In this document: positions 48,748-57,158 of the stretch, piece after piece
Position numbering within the stretch: the first letter of the stretch is position 1
How the letters are laid out: each line of letters opens with the position of its first letter
From: Marinospirillum insulare DSM 21763
Lineage (GTDB): Bacteria; Pseudomonadota; Gammaproteobacteria; Pseudomonadales; Halomonadaceae
Direction of reading: 5' to 3'
NCBI RefSeq assembly: GCF_000686905.1
Contig: NZ_JMLW01000005.1
Coordinates: forward strand, 86,087-150,086
Length of the DNA: 64,000 nt
The notes under the pieces: generated by a model
Databases searched by the model: none
What the model saw: only the letters and a program-made list of their open reading frames with translations
Told to the model about the DNA's origin: nothing
Position numbers and translations under genes: made by a program

Positions 48748-51012
48748 CTAGTTGGAGCTTTTGGAAGGTTGGCGAAAGCGTTGTACCTCAACCACATTAG
48801 GTAGCTGGTTAATTTTTGTTAGCACCCGCCCTAATGCTTCTAACCCTAAGACTTCTAGCGTAACTAGAATATTGGCTAGGCTTTCTTTTTCATCTGTTAA
48901 GGTATTAAACGATACAACATTCACCTTCTCATTGGCTAAAACGACCGTTATATCTCTTAATAAACCTGAACGATCCCAAGCTTTTATACGGATATCCACT
49001 GGGTACATTTGAGCATTTTTACTGCCCCATTCAACATTAACTAAGCGGTTAGGGTCTTCTGCACGCAGCTGATTAACGTTAGAGCAATCTTGGCGGTGAA
49101 TGGTTACGCCTCGCCCCAGGGTTATATAACCAATAATTTCATCTTCGGGTAAGGGTTGGCAGCATTTGGCTATTTGGGTCATTAAATTGCCTACACCCAA
49201 AATAGTGACATCATCTTTAGAGGAAGCCTTGCGACTAGATGGGCGGGTCAACAACCTATCTAGTTGATCCACATCTTCGGTTTCACCAAATAAGTGCTGC
49301 GCCATGGATAGCACTTGGCCGGGGCGCAAGTCGCCTGCCCCTAAGGCTGCATAAAGGTCATCTTCGTTATGTAAATTGTGTGCTTTAGCTAGCGCCAGCA
49401 TATCTAAGCCTTCAAGGCTTAAACGCTTAAATTCTTTTTCAATTAGCTGACGGCCACCTTCAATATTCTTATCCCTTGCTTGCAGCTTAAACCAGTGCTG
49501 AATTTTTGCTCTACAGCGTGGGGTTTGTACATAACCCAAAGCAGGGTTTAGCCAATCTCGACTGGGTGCTCCCTCACCTGCTGTGGTTAAAATTTCAACC
49601 TGCTCACCCGTTTTAAGGCTGTAATTAAGCGGCACGATACGCCCACTAACTTTAGCACCACGGCAGCGATGACCAATTTCGGTATGAACTCTATAAGCAA
49701 AGTCTATTGGTGTAGCCCCTTGTGGCAGGTCAATCACATGCCCATCGGGAGTGAACACATAAATGCGATCGGGCGTAACGTCTTCTTGCAACTCATCACG
49801 CAGACCGGCTAAATCGCCAACTTCTTCTTGCCACTCCAACACTTGTCGCAACCAAGCAATTTTTTCTTCATAAGCATTACTTTTGTTGGCGGCATCTGTT
49901 CCTTTGTAAAGCCAGTGAGCGCATACCCCTAACTCGGCTTCTTCATGCATAGCAAAGGTACGAATTTGTACTTCTAAAACCTTGCCACCTTCAGTAATAA
50001 CAGCAGTATGCAAAGAGCGATAGCCATTTTCTTTAGGCGTAGCTATGTAATCATCAAACTCATGGGGAATGTGTTTATACATGGAGTGGACTATGCCTAA
50101 CACGGCATAACAATCTTGTACTTCTGGAACAAGCACACGCACAGCGCGTATATCATAAACTTGAGAAAAATCGATTTTCTTAAGCTTCATTTTGCGCCAA
50201 ATGGAGTAAATATGTTTAGCTCGACCTTGTAAATCTGCGCCTTCAATACCCTGATTTTTAATAGCCTGGGTTAAGTCTTGAATAACTTTTTTAATATACT
50301 CGGCTCTGTCCATGCGTTTTTCAGCTAAGAGGCGAGCGATGTATTTATAGGCATCTTCTTCAAGGTAACGGAAGGAAAGGTCTTCTAACTCCCATTTGAT
50401 ATGCCCTATACCTAAGCGGTGAGCTAAAGGTGCATAAATATCAAACACTTCACGGGCAACTTTTAAACGCTTATCGCGTGTAGCTGTTTTTATTTGCCTT
50501 AAAGCACAGGTACGTTCTGCTAATTTTATTAAGGCAACGCGTACATCATCAACGACCGCCACCAACATTTTGCGTAATTTTTCTAGTTGGTTTTGTGCCT
50601 GCCCAAAAGCAGGCTGATTATTGGTGGTAATTTGGCTAATGTTTGCCATTTGGTGAACGCCGTCGACCAGCTTGGCAACTGTCTTACCAAACTGCTTTTC
50701 TACGGCTAAAAGGCTTACCAAACCCTCACGCACACCCCGATACAGTATTGCCGCTACTAGGGTGTCATCATCCATGCGTAGCTCACCAAGAATATCGGCC
50801 ATTTCTAAGCCGGTTCTTAGGTTGCTTGCACCTTCATACCATTGTCTATTTTCAGCTTCAGCACGTATTTCCAGCTCTGCTGCCAAATCTGCTGCAGCTC
50901 TAACCCTAGCAGGGTCTACCAACTTAACGTCTAGCTGTAAGTGGTTCATCCATTCATCTAAATTCACACTGCCATCAGCATTGAGTGGCTGATCATCTCT
51001 TACCTTAACCAT
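48748..51012 (-). CDS. relA: GTP pyrophosphokinase RelA
   Basis: RelA makes (p)ppGpp on stalled ribosomes. The 754-residue protein has a degenerate hydrolase domain: the HD-x-x-ED site reads YRGVREG in AAILYRGVREGL, so hydrolysis is unlikely. The synthetase domain is intact (YDIRAVRVLV, HEFDDYIATPKENGYRSLHT), followed by TGS (YVFTPDGHVIDLPQGATPID), a zinc-finger-like CC pair in KCCQPLPEDE and a C-terminal ACT domain. This separates it from bifunctional SpoT. Confidence 0.96.
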   Translation of the reverse strand: MVKVRDDQPLNADGSVNLDEWMNHLQLDVKLVDPARVRAAADLAAELEIRAEAENRQWYEGASNLRTGLEMADILGELRMDDDTLVAAILYRGVREGLVSLLAVEKQFGKTVAKLVDGVHQMANISQITTNNQPAFGQAQNQLEKLRKMLVAVVDDVRVALIKLAERTCALRQIKTATRDKRLKVAREVFDIYAPLAHRLGIGHIKWELEDLSFRYLEEDAYKYIARLLAEKRMDRAEYIKKVIQDLTQAIKNQGIEGADLQGRAKHIYSIWRKMKLKKIDFSQVYDIRAVRVLVPEVQDCYAVLGIVHSMYKHIPHEFDDYIATPKENGYRSLHTAVITEGGKVLEVQIRTFAMHEEAELGVCAHWLYKGTDAANKSNAYEEKIAWLRQVLEWQEEVGDLAGLRDELQEDVTPDRIYVFTPDGHVIDLPQGATPIDFAYRVHTEIGHRCRGAKVSGRIVPLNYSLKTGEQVEILTTAGEGAPSRDWLNPALGYVQTPRCRAKIQHWFKLQARDKNIEGGRQLIEKEFKRLSLEGLDMLALAKAHNLHNEDDLYAALGAGDLRPGQVLSMAQHLFGETEDVDQLDRLLTRPSSRKASSKDDVTILGVGNLMTQIAKCCQPLPEDEIIGYITLGRGVTIHRQDCSNVNQLRAEDPNRLVNVEWGSKNAQMYPVDIRIKAWDRSGLLRDITVVLANEKVNVVSFNTLTDEKESLANILVTLEVLGLEALGRVLTKINQLPNVVEVQRFRQPSKSSN

Positions 51013-51027
51013 AGATATTTCGCTATT

Positions 51028-51951
51028 TTACTGGTCAGAAGTGGCAAAAACGCCGGTAGAAAGGTAGCGGTCGCCACGATCACAAATAATGGCGACCAAA
51101 ACAGCATCTTCTAAGCCTGCTGCTAACTCTAGTGCGCCAGCAACGGCACCACCCGATGAGACACCAGCAAAAATGCCTTCTTCTAGCGCAAGGCTGCGCA
51201 TAGTTTCCTCTGCTGCTGTTTGGCTAATATCTATAACCCTATCGACACCTTTTGCATCATAAATACTAGGTAGGTATTCACTAGGCCAGCGGCGAATACC
51301 AGGAATACTGGCACCCGCAGAGGGTTGTAAGCCCACTATTTGAACATTGGGGTTTTGCTCTTTTAAGTAGCGGCCTGTTCCCATAATGGTTCCAGTGGTA
51401 CCCATAGAGCTAACAAAATGAGTTATTTTTCCTGATGTTTGCTGCCAAATTTCTGGGCCAGTGGTTTGGTAATGGGCCAAAGGATTATCTAGGTTGCCAA
51501 ACTGGTTAAGCACCTTGCCTTTGCCTTCTTGCTCCATTTGCAGAGCCAAGTCTCTGGCACCTTCCATACCTTCTTGTTTGCTAACGAGAATTAACTCTGC
51601 ACCATAGGCTTGCATAGCCCACTTGCGTTCATCAGAAGCAGTAGCAGGCATAATTAAAATCATTTTATAGCCCATAACGGCTGCCGCCATGGCTAAAGCA
51701 ATACCTGTATTGCCAGAAGTAGCTTCAATTAAAGTATCGCTTGGTTGAATATCGCCGCGCTGCTCGGCTTGTTGCAGCATAGAAAAAGCTGGCCGATCTT
51801 TGACAGAGCCTGCTGGGTTATTCCCTTCAAGCTTAACTAATAGGGTATTGTTTTTTCCTGCAGTTAAACGCTGCAAACGCACCAGAGGCGTATTTCCAAC
51901 TAAATCTGCAACACTAGGCCAGGCTTTGGATAGGCTAGACTCTTTGCTCAT
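51028..51951 (-). CDS. cysM: Cysteine synthase B CysM
   Basis: A PLP enzyme joining O-acetylserine and sulfide or thiosulfate. The 307-residue protein has NPAGSVKDRPAF with the PLP lysine K51, TSGNTGIALAMAAA, the phosphate loop MGTTGTIMGTGRYL and SSGGAVAGAL. The N-P-A-G-S-V-K-D-R-P motif and length fit CysM over CysK. It lies between relA and the DUF327-like gene. Confidence 0.93.
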   Translation of the reverse strand: MSKESSLSKAWPSVADLVGNTPLVRLQRLTAGKNNTLLVKLEGNNPAGSVKDRPAFSMLQQAEQRGDIQPSDTLIEATSGNTGIALAMAAAVMGYKMILIMPATASDERKWAMQAYGAELILVSKQEGMEGARDLALQMEQEGKGKVLNQFGNLDNPLAHYQTTGPEIWQQTSGKITHFVSSMGTTGTIMGTGRYLKEQNPNVQIVGLQPSAGASIPGIRRWPSEYLPSIYDAKGVDRVIDISQTAAEETMRSLALEEGIFAGVSSGGAVAGALELAAGLEDAVLVAIICDRGDRYLSTGVFATSDQ

Positions 51952-51982
51952 ACTGCCCTCACAAACTTTTAAATCTTAGACG

Positions 51983-52447
51983 TTAGGACACCAAGTCGAT
52001 GACCAAACCTTTAATACTGACTAGATTACGCGCGATAGCTACTCGGTCTTTTTGCTCGCTCATAACCAATTGCATTAAGTTTTCTGACTCTTCATCTATG
52101 CGTCGTACAACCTGATGCCTGTCTGCTGGATGCCAGCCTGGCCCAACACTATCTACCTGAAAACCAGCCTTAACTACTTTATTAACTAGGTTAGCTAAAA
52201 GCGCACGAAACACTTCTAAATTACCTATAGTGGGATTACTTTCTAACTGATCACCAGCTTTATTGATTAGCTCTTGTAACTGACCTAATTCTTCTTTAAT
52301 GGTGGCTCGACCACCCGTTGCAATTTGCTGCATTAGCTGGTCATTAAAGCTGGTCGACTCTTTACCAGCTGCACCCTCTGCTTTTGCTGCTCGTCCTTTT
52401 TGACGATCTGAACGAAAGTTTTTAAGCATGGTGTTTATGGGTAGCAT
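51983..52447 (-). CDS. DUF327/YaaR-like protein
   Basis: The 154-residue, mostly helical protein has a basic, disordered N-terminus and a core with FRALLANLVNKVVKAGFQVD, IDEESENLMQLVMSEQKDRV and IARNLVSIKGLVIDLVS. The last segment matches the end of DUF327 (YaaR), best known from Firmicutes; its function is unknown. It starts 3 bp after the DUF2489-like gene and is probably its operon partner. Confidence 0.6.
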   Translation of the reverse strand: MLPINTMLKNFRSDRQKGRAAKAEGAAGKESTSFNDQLMQQIATGGRATIKEELGQLQELINKAGDQLESNPTIGNLEVFRALLANLVNKVVKAGFQVDSVGPGWHPADRHQVVRRIDEESENLMQLVMSEQKDRVAIARNLVSIKGLVIDLVS

Positions 52448-52450
52448 GAG

Positions 52451-52972
52451 TTACTGACCCTCAGCCGCATTAACAAAAAGAGGCTCAGCACCTTGCTTGG
52501 TTTGCAGCTCACAAAAAGCACCCAACTTTATTGCAGCCTGTTGAATTTGTGAAGAAAACTCAGCTTCTATAGCCTCACGCTCCTGGTCTTGCTTTGCCCT
52601 TTCATTGGCAGCAAGGTCAGTGCGCTCTTGGTGGGTAGCTAGGTGTTTAGTTTGCTGGTAAACCCTATCGAATATAATTAAATCTGGGTGGTTTACGTAA
52701 ACACCTTCATCTAATAAATCTAAAAATACCCGCACACGCAAACAACCCTCAGTTGGATTTACTTGCTCGTCTTGCAGTGCTTTAGCTAACAAAGAAAGGT
52801 TTTCTAAAACATTAGCACGGGCTTGAAGTCTCTCGCGCTCATGGGTTTCGGCAGCTATAGCAACTTGTCGCTTAGCTTCAAAATGTAGGTGAAGGGCATA
52901 GCCTGCTAAAGGAATAATAATGGCAATAGCGGCAGTTAACCAAATTGCAGCATCTAGGGCGCTCATACACAT
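52451..52972 (-). CDS. DUF2489-like membrane-anchored protein
   Basis: The 173-residue protein has one N-terminal membrane helix (AIWLTAAIAIIIPLAGYALH), then a cytoplasmic helical domain with CLRVRVFLDLLDEGVYVNHP and a long E/Q/A-rich helix. This agrees with gammaproteobacterial DUF2489 proteins, of unknown function. ATGs at 52972 and 52966 are both possible. It lies between ppc and the DUF327-like gene. Confidence 0.6.
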   Translation of the reverse strand: MCMSALDAAIWLTAAIAIIIPLAGYALHLHFEAKRQVAIAAETHERERLQARANVLENLSLLAKALQDEQVNPTEGCLRVRVFLDLLDEGVYVNHPDLIIFDRVYQQTKHLATHQERTDLAANERAKQDQEREAIEAEFSSQIQQAAIKLGAFCELQTKQGAEPLFVNAAEGQ

Positions 52973-53026
52973 TACTCTGACTGAATATTAGCGCCCAAGG
53001 ATAACAGAAAACTACCCCTTAGCGCA

Positions 53027-55675
53027 CTAGCCTGTATTACGTAAACCTGCTGCAATACCTGCCATGGTAACCATTAATGCCCTTTCTAAAAGGTCTTGAT
53101 TAGCACTGCACACCTGGTTTTGCTCACAAGCTCTAACCCTTGCCAATAGTTCTGACTGCAACTGATGCAGCGGAATAATGTAGGGGTTACGAACACTAAT
53201 AGCCTGTTGTGTTAAAGGTACTTGCTCTAGTAGCTGACTTTGTTTACGCAAGGCAAGTAGACGCTCAACTAGCGCTTCTTGCCTGGAACGCAACAGTTCA
53301 CCTAAAGGCTGTAACTCTGCCTCTACCAATAAAGTTTCATACTCTTTAACGATGGATAAATCTGTTTTAGCTAAAACCATTTCTAGCATATTCATATTAC
53401 TAGCAAAGAAAGGCCAAGCATCAATCATTTCACGCAAAGCATCGCCTTCACCTCGACTTTGGGCTCTTTCTAAAGCAAGGTCGCTTCCTAGCCAAGCAGG
53501 TAACATTAAGCGCACTTGTGTCCAGGCAAAAATCCAAGGAATAGCCCTTAAACTTTCTATACCACCACTAGCTCTACGCTTTGCTGGTCGACTACCCAAA
53601 GGCAGTTTAGCTAGCTCTTGCTCAGGTGTTAACTGTCGGAAATAACGAACAAAATCCGTATTATCTCTAACTAAAGCCCGATACCCCTCTACAGCATCTC
53701 TGGCAATTTTATCCATTAATTCTCGCCAGTTTGCTTTAGGTGCAGGTGGCGGTGCCAAGGTTGCCTCTAAAACAGCACAGGTATATACCTCAAGCGCACG
53801 TTCAGCTAAAGCGGGTAAACCAAACTTAAAGCGAATCATCTCGCCTTGTTCAGTCACCTTTAAACGCCCCTGCACTGAACCGGGCGGTTGGGCCAAAATG
53901 GCCGCTTGAGTAGGGCCACCACCACGACCCACCGTACCACCACGACCATGAAACAGTGTTAAGTGAACTTTATGTTCAGCACAAACATGCGTAACTGCTT
54001 CTTGTGCTCTGTATTGCGCCCAGCTAGCCGCTAGCTGACCGGCATCTTTGGCTGAATCAGAATAGCCAATCATTACCTCTTGCCGACCACTGGTGTATTC
54101 CTGATACCAAGGCAAGGACAACAAACCATCAATAACCTTAGGCGCACGCTCTAGGTCGTCTAAGGTTTCAAATAAAGGCGCAATGCGCATACTGCGTTCT
54201 AAACCTGAGGTTTTTAACAGCAAGGCAACGGCAAGAACATCAGAAGGCTGGGCAGCCATAGAAATAACATAAGCACCCAAAGCATCGGCACGCTCACGCG
54301 CAACAACCCGACAGGTATCCAAAACCTCTCGTGTTTCATCACTGCAAGGCCAACGCTCAGGCAGTAAAGGCCGCGGATTAGTTAATTCATGCAACAAGAA
54401 ATCGACACGCCTTTGCTCATCCCACTGGGCATAATCACCCAAGCCTAAATATTGCGTTGCCTCAGCTAAAGCTTGTTCGTGACGCGGTGCTTCTTGGCGC
54501 ACATCTAAACGCAGCAAGTTCATACCAAAGGTTGCTAAACGACGCAGTAAATCTAACAGCAAACCATCGGCAATAACTTGCATACCGCTGTCACATAAAG
54601 ACTCATAACAAAGCACTAAAGGCTCACGCAAACCTTCAACTTCAAATAAAATGCGTTCGTCATCGTAAGGTTTGCCATCTAGCTGAGCTTTTAACCAATC
54701 TAGGGTAGCGCGTAGCCTTTCTCTCACCTGCCCCAGCAGAACTCGATAAGGCTCTCTTACTGGCCCTACCCTTTCCACTAACGCATCGCTTGCTTCATGC
54801 ATTGAAAGCTCGGCACGCAAACGCACTATATCTCTATGATAAAGGTCTGCAGCCATCCAGCGAGAAAGCCATAAAACTTCCTGAGTAACTCTTGAAGTAA
54901 CACGTGGGTTTCCGTCTCTATCGCCCCCCATCCAAGAAGCAAAACGTATAGGGGCAGCATCTAAAGGAAGGGTTTTTCCTGTTAAAGAAACCAGTTGTTC
55001 ATCTAGTTGACGATAATAAGCAGGAACAGCTTCCCACAAAGAGTTTTCGATAACTGCAAAACCCCACTTAGCTTCATCAACTGGCGTAGGGCGCTGACTG
55101 CGAATTTCATCGGTATGCCAAGCTTGGGCAATTAACTGCTCTAAACGCTGCACTACATCTTGGCGAGATTTATCACTAGGGCAGGCTTCATAATCGGTTA
55201 AACAATCATCTAATAAATCATATTTTTGAATGAGTGTTCGTCGACTAATTTCAGTTGGATGAGCCGTAAAAACCAACTCAACTCGCTGTTCAACTAATGA
55301 CTTGTAGATAACATCAGCTGCCAGGCCTTCTGCCTTAAGCTTGTCTAATAATAAAGTTAAACCTGGCTGCTCACCCGCCCGATAATCTTCCACCACTCTT
55401 TCTCGTGCGCGGTAATGTTGTTCAGCAGCATTGGCTAAATTTAAGAACTGAGTAAAAGCTCGCGCTACGGGTAAAAGCATTTCATCGTCTAAGTCGTTTA
55501 ACATTTGACTAAGCGATTGACTGGTTGCTTCACCCTGATGAACTTGTTTAGACAGGGTACGAATAGACTCAACTAACGCTAAAAACTCTTCACCTCGCGC
55601 AGCACTCATAGTGCGCCCCAAACCTTCACCTAATACACGTACTTGTTCTCTAAGCGATGCATCAAGGTTAGCCAT
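53027..55675 (-). CDS. ppc: Phosphoenolpyruvate carboxylase
   Basis: Ppc adds bicarbonate to PEP to refill oxaloacetate. The 882-residue enzyme has the catalytic VFTAHPTEISRRTL with H139, GYSDSAKDAG, the FHGRGGTVGRGGGP loop, and the C-terminal GLRNTG that carries the conserved NTG end. Full length. It may feed oxaloacetate to PrpC and the TCA cycle. It is the last chromosomal core gene before the tRNA cluster. Confidence 0.97.
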   Translation of the reverse strand: MANLDASLREQVRVLGEGLGRTMSAARGEEFLALVESIRTLSKQVHQGEATSQSLSQMLNDLDDEMLLPVARAFTQFLNLANAAEQHYRARERVVEDYRAGEQPGLTLLLDKLKAEGLAADVIYKSLVEQRVELVFTAHPTEISRRTLIQKYDLLDDCLTDYEACPSDKSRQDVVQRLEQLIAQAWHTDEIRSQRPTPVDEAKWGFAVIENSLWEAVPAYYRQLDEQLVSLTGKTLPLDAAPIRFASWMGGDRDGNPRVTSRVTQEVLWLSRWMAADLYHRDIVRLRAELSMHEASDALVERVGPVREPYRVLLGQVRERLRATLDWLKAQLDGKPYDDERILFEVEGLREPLVLCYESLCDSGMQVIADGLLLDLLRRLATFGMNLLRLDVRQEAPRHEQALAEATQYLGLGDYAQWDEQRRVDFLLHELTNPRPLLPERWPCSDETREVLDTCRVVARERADALGAYVISMAAQPSDVLAVALLLKTSGLERSMRIAPLFETLDDLERAPKVIDGLLSLPWYQEYTSGRQEVMIGYSDSAKDAGQLAASWAQYRAQEAVTHVCAEHKVHLTLFHGRGGTVGRGGGPTQAAILAQPPGSVQGRLKVTEQGEMIRFKFGLPALAERALEVYTCAVLEATLAPPPAPKANWRELMDKIARDAVEGYRALVRDNTDFVRYFRQLTPEQELAKLPLGSRPAKRRASGGIESLRAIPWIFAWTQVRLMLPAWLGSDLALERAQSRGEGDALREMIDAWPFFASNMNMLEMVLAKTDLSIVKEYETLLVEAELQPLGELLRSRQEALVERLLALRKQSQLLEQVPLTQQAISVRNPYIIPLHQLQSELLARVRACEQNQVCSANQDLLERALMVTMAGIAAGLRNTG

Positions 55676-55788
55676 GCTCTACCCCTTTTAATTTAAAGCA
55701 CTTATTTGTAATGGCATTAACTGTCGCATGACTTCGCAGGTGCAACAAGTGAAAAAATATCAATTGTGTAACTTTTTAAGAAAAACCC

Positions 55789-55816
55789 TTGCTAAAAACA
55801 CTAGGGTCTTTATAAT
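55789..55816 (+). promoter_or_regulatory. Sigma-70 promoter of the tRNA cluster
   Basis: TTGCTA (55789-55794) and a perfect TATAAT (55811-55816) with 16-bp spacing end 11 bp before the first tRNA. The discriminator GCGCAGCCG is GC-rich, the pattern of stringently controlled stable-RNA promoters. Confidence 0.75.
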
Positions 55817-55827
55817 GCGCAGCCGTT

Positions 55828-55904
55828 GGCTATGTAGCTCAGTTGGTTAGAGCACATCACTCATAATGATGGGGTCCCCTGTTCAAATCAGGGCATAGCC
55901 ACCA
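55828..55904 (+). tRNA. tRNA-Met (CAU), elongator type
   Basis: A full 77-base cloverleaf including encoded CCA: acceptor GGCTATG/CATAGCC, anticodon loop CTCATAA and T-arm CCCTGTTCAAATCAGGG. The sequence closely resembles enteric elongator tRNA-Met. Initiator tRNA is excluded because the first acceptor pair is G-C and intact. Confidence 0.95.
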
Positions 55905-55937
55905 CCTAAAACTTGCTTAGCAAGTAGCACTAGATGT

Positions 55938-56013
55938 TCCCGAATAGCTCAGTCGGTAGAGCAGTAGACTGTTAATCTATTGGTCACAGGTTCAAGTCCT
56001 GTTTCGGGAGCCA
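55938..56013 (+). tRNA. tRNA-Asn (GUU), copy 1
   Basis: A 76-base cloverleaf with encoded CCA: acceptor TCCCGAA/TTCGGGA, anticodon loop CTGTTAA, T-arm ACAGGTTCAAGTCCTGT. Discriminator G as in tRNA-Asn. In tandem with a second Asn gene. Confidence 0.95.
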
Positions 56014-56038
56014 ATTCTAGTTACCAAAACCTCTGTAT

Positions 56039-56113
56039 TCCCGAGTAGCTCAGTGGTAGAGCAGTAGACTGTTAATCTATTGGTCGCAGGTTCGACCCCT
56101 GCCTCGGGAGCCA
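56039..56113 (+). tRNA. tRNA-Asn (GUU), copy 2; likely integration site
   Basis: A 75-base cloverleaf with encoded CCA: acceptor TCCCGAG/CTCGGGA, the same anticodon arm as copy 1, T-arm GCAGGTTCGACCCCTGC and a D-loop one base shorter. The accessory island begins right after it, so its 3' half is the probable attachment site of the integrase at 57145. Confidence 0.93.
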
Positions 56114-56520
56114 AAACAGCTTAATTCAAGCTAAAAAAATTCCCCAAAAAAACACCTTCCAACACCTACTTTTTTAAGCCAACTAACGCCTAAAAATAGT
56201 ATTTATTTGCCTTCTAAAAACAGCCCCTAAAAAGCTATGTGACAAATTTGTGACAAATCTGTGCCAACACCTACAATTACCTAATATTCAAAACTTAAAA
56301 ATTGAGCACATCACTAAATATGTTACTAAAGCTGATTTTAAATAGCTTTCCATGAGTGCAAGATGCAGATAGTCGCTTAAAAGCTCTAAAAACACGCTTA
56401 GCTAACTTTCATAATGCTCAATTAGGATACTTAGCACTAACACTGAAGTCAGGGCAGAAGAGCAAATAAAGCACACCAAATTGAATCTTGATCGTGGCCA
56501 TCTTAACTGTAGTGGCTTAG
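56114..56520. other. Non-coding left end of the island (attL arm region)
   Basis: About 400 bp without a credible gene. It has the 11-bp tandem repeat at 56238-56270 and a 38-codon GTG-started frame at 56356-56469 (it contains ADSRLKALKTRLANFHNAQL) that lacks a ribosome binding site and that I do not call. The region lies between the tRNA and the repressor, where integrase and excisionase arm sites are expected. Confidence 0.5.
56238..56270. repeat. Three tandem 11-bp repeats, candidate arm-type sites
   Basis: TGTGACAAATT, TGTGACAAATC and the weaker TGTGCCAACAC follow one another with an 11-bp period. Two copies are identical over ten bases. Short direct repeats 125 bp from the tRNA 3' end fit integrase arm-binding sites. 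Confidence 0.55.
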
Positions 56521-56769
56521 TTAATTTGATGGTGCTCCACTCACAAGTTCGTCCGGAATATACTCAACTAAATCACTCACTTGGCAGCCAAAATACCTGC
56601 AAAGCTTATCTATATGATCAGTGCTGGTGCTTAACCCTCTCCTATTAATCATTTTTGACAAAGTAACGCGGTGAATTCCTGCCTCCTCAGCCACTTCGGC
56701 AATAGTAATCCTTCTTCCTTCAGCAAATTCCTTCTCAGCTATAAGCTCTTTTATCTTAAAACGTAGCAT
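56521..56769 (-). CDS. Small Cro/CI-type HTH repressor
   Basis: The 82-residue protein is one helix-turn-helix domain: helices MLRFKIKELIAEKEFAEG, then ITIAEVAEEAGIHRVTLSKM with the recognition helix at about 32-42, and DHIDKLCRYFGCQVSDLVEY. This is the single-domain Xre/HTH_26 type found as the regulator of small integrative elements. AGGTG precedes the ATG at 56769. It faces the excisionase-like gene over a 146-bp region with repeated sites, so autoregulation is likely. Confidence 0.8.
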   Translation of the reverse strand: MLRFKIKELIAEKEFAEGRRITIAEVAEEAGIHRVTLSKMINRRGLSTSTDHIDKLCRYFGCQVSDLVEYIPDELVSGAPSN

Positions 56770-56796
56770 TTTAACTACACCTGTTAGTAAATATAT

Positions 56797-56823
56797 TCAA
56801 ATACTATCAAATAACTTCAAATA
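56797..56823. promoter_or_regulatory. Operator array: TCAAATA three times with 10-bp period
   Basis: TCAAATA occurs at 56797, 56807 and 56817, exactly one helical turn apart. An inverted partner TTTGAAGT (56883-56890) matches ACTTCAAA at 56814-56821. It lies between the repressor start and the excisionase promoter and is the obvious candidate binding region for the 82-residue repressor. Confidence 0.55.
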
Positions 56824-56827
56824 TAGC

Positions 56828-56856
56828 TTGCAAAGACCAAGCAATGAAGCTATAAA
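56828..56856 (+). promoter_or_regulatory. Promoter of the excisionase-integrase operon
   Basis: TTGCAA (56828-56833) and TATAAA (56851-56856) are 17 bp apart, close to consensus, and directly follow the TCAAATA array. The leader to the ATG at 56916 is about 50 nt. Confidence 0.65.
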
Positions 56857-56915
56857 TATACTGATGTAGTCAATTAACTACGTTTGAAGTCATTAAATAC
56901 CTGTGGAGGAATACT

Positions 56916-57158
56916 ATGGTAGATAATTATCTTACTACTGCAGAGTTAGCAGCTCGTATTAAATACGATGCACGCACTATCCGGGAGCGTTTAAAGGATT
57001 CAGTACTGTTTGAAGGCAAGCACTACATCAGACCTTTTGGCGGTAGAAAAATTCTTTATATCTGGGACGCAATTGAGCGCGACATGCTTAAAGCATCAAA
57101 TGAAACTTCATTAAATATTCCACTAGCTAATGGGAGTGTGATGTATGGGGCACATTAG
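56916..57158 (+). CDS. Excisionase-like DNA-binding protein
   Basis: The 80-residue protein is one winged-helix domain of the MerR/excisionase kind: LTTAELAARIKYDARTIRER, a short wing with HYIRPFGGRKILYIWDAIER and a flexible tail. It probably bends DNA at the attachment site to steer the integrase towards excision, or it activates the operon. GGAGGA lies just before the ATG. It overlaps the integrase start by 14 bp, so the two are translated together. Confidence 0.7.
   Translation: MVDNYLTTAELAARIKYDARTIRERLKDSVLFEGKHYIRPFGGRKILYIWDAIERDMLKASNETSLNIPLANGSVMYGAH

Noticed and set aside
56356..56469. A 38-codon GTG-started frame near the island's left end
   Set aside because: No ribosome binding site, no recognisable family and a weak start; kept only as a note on the region.
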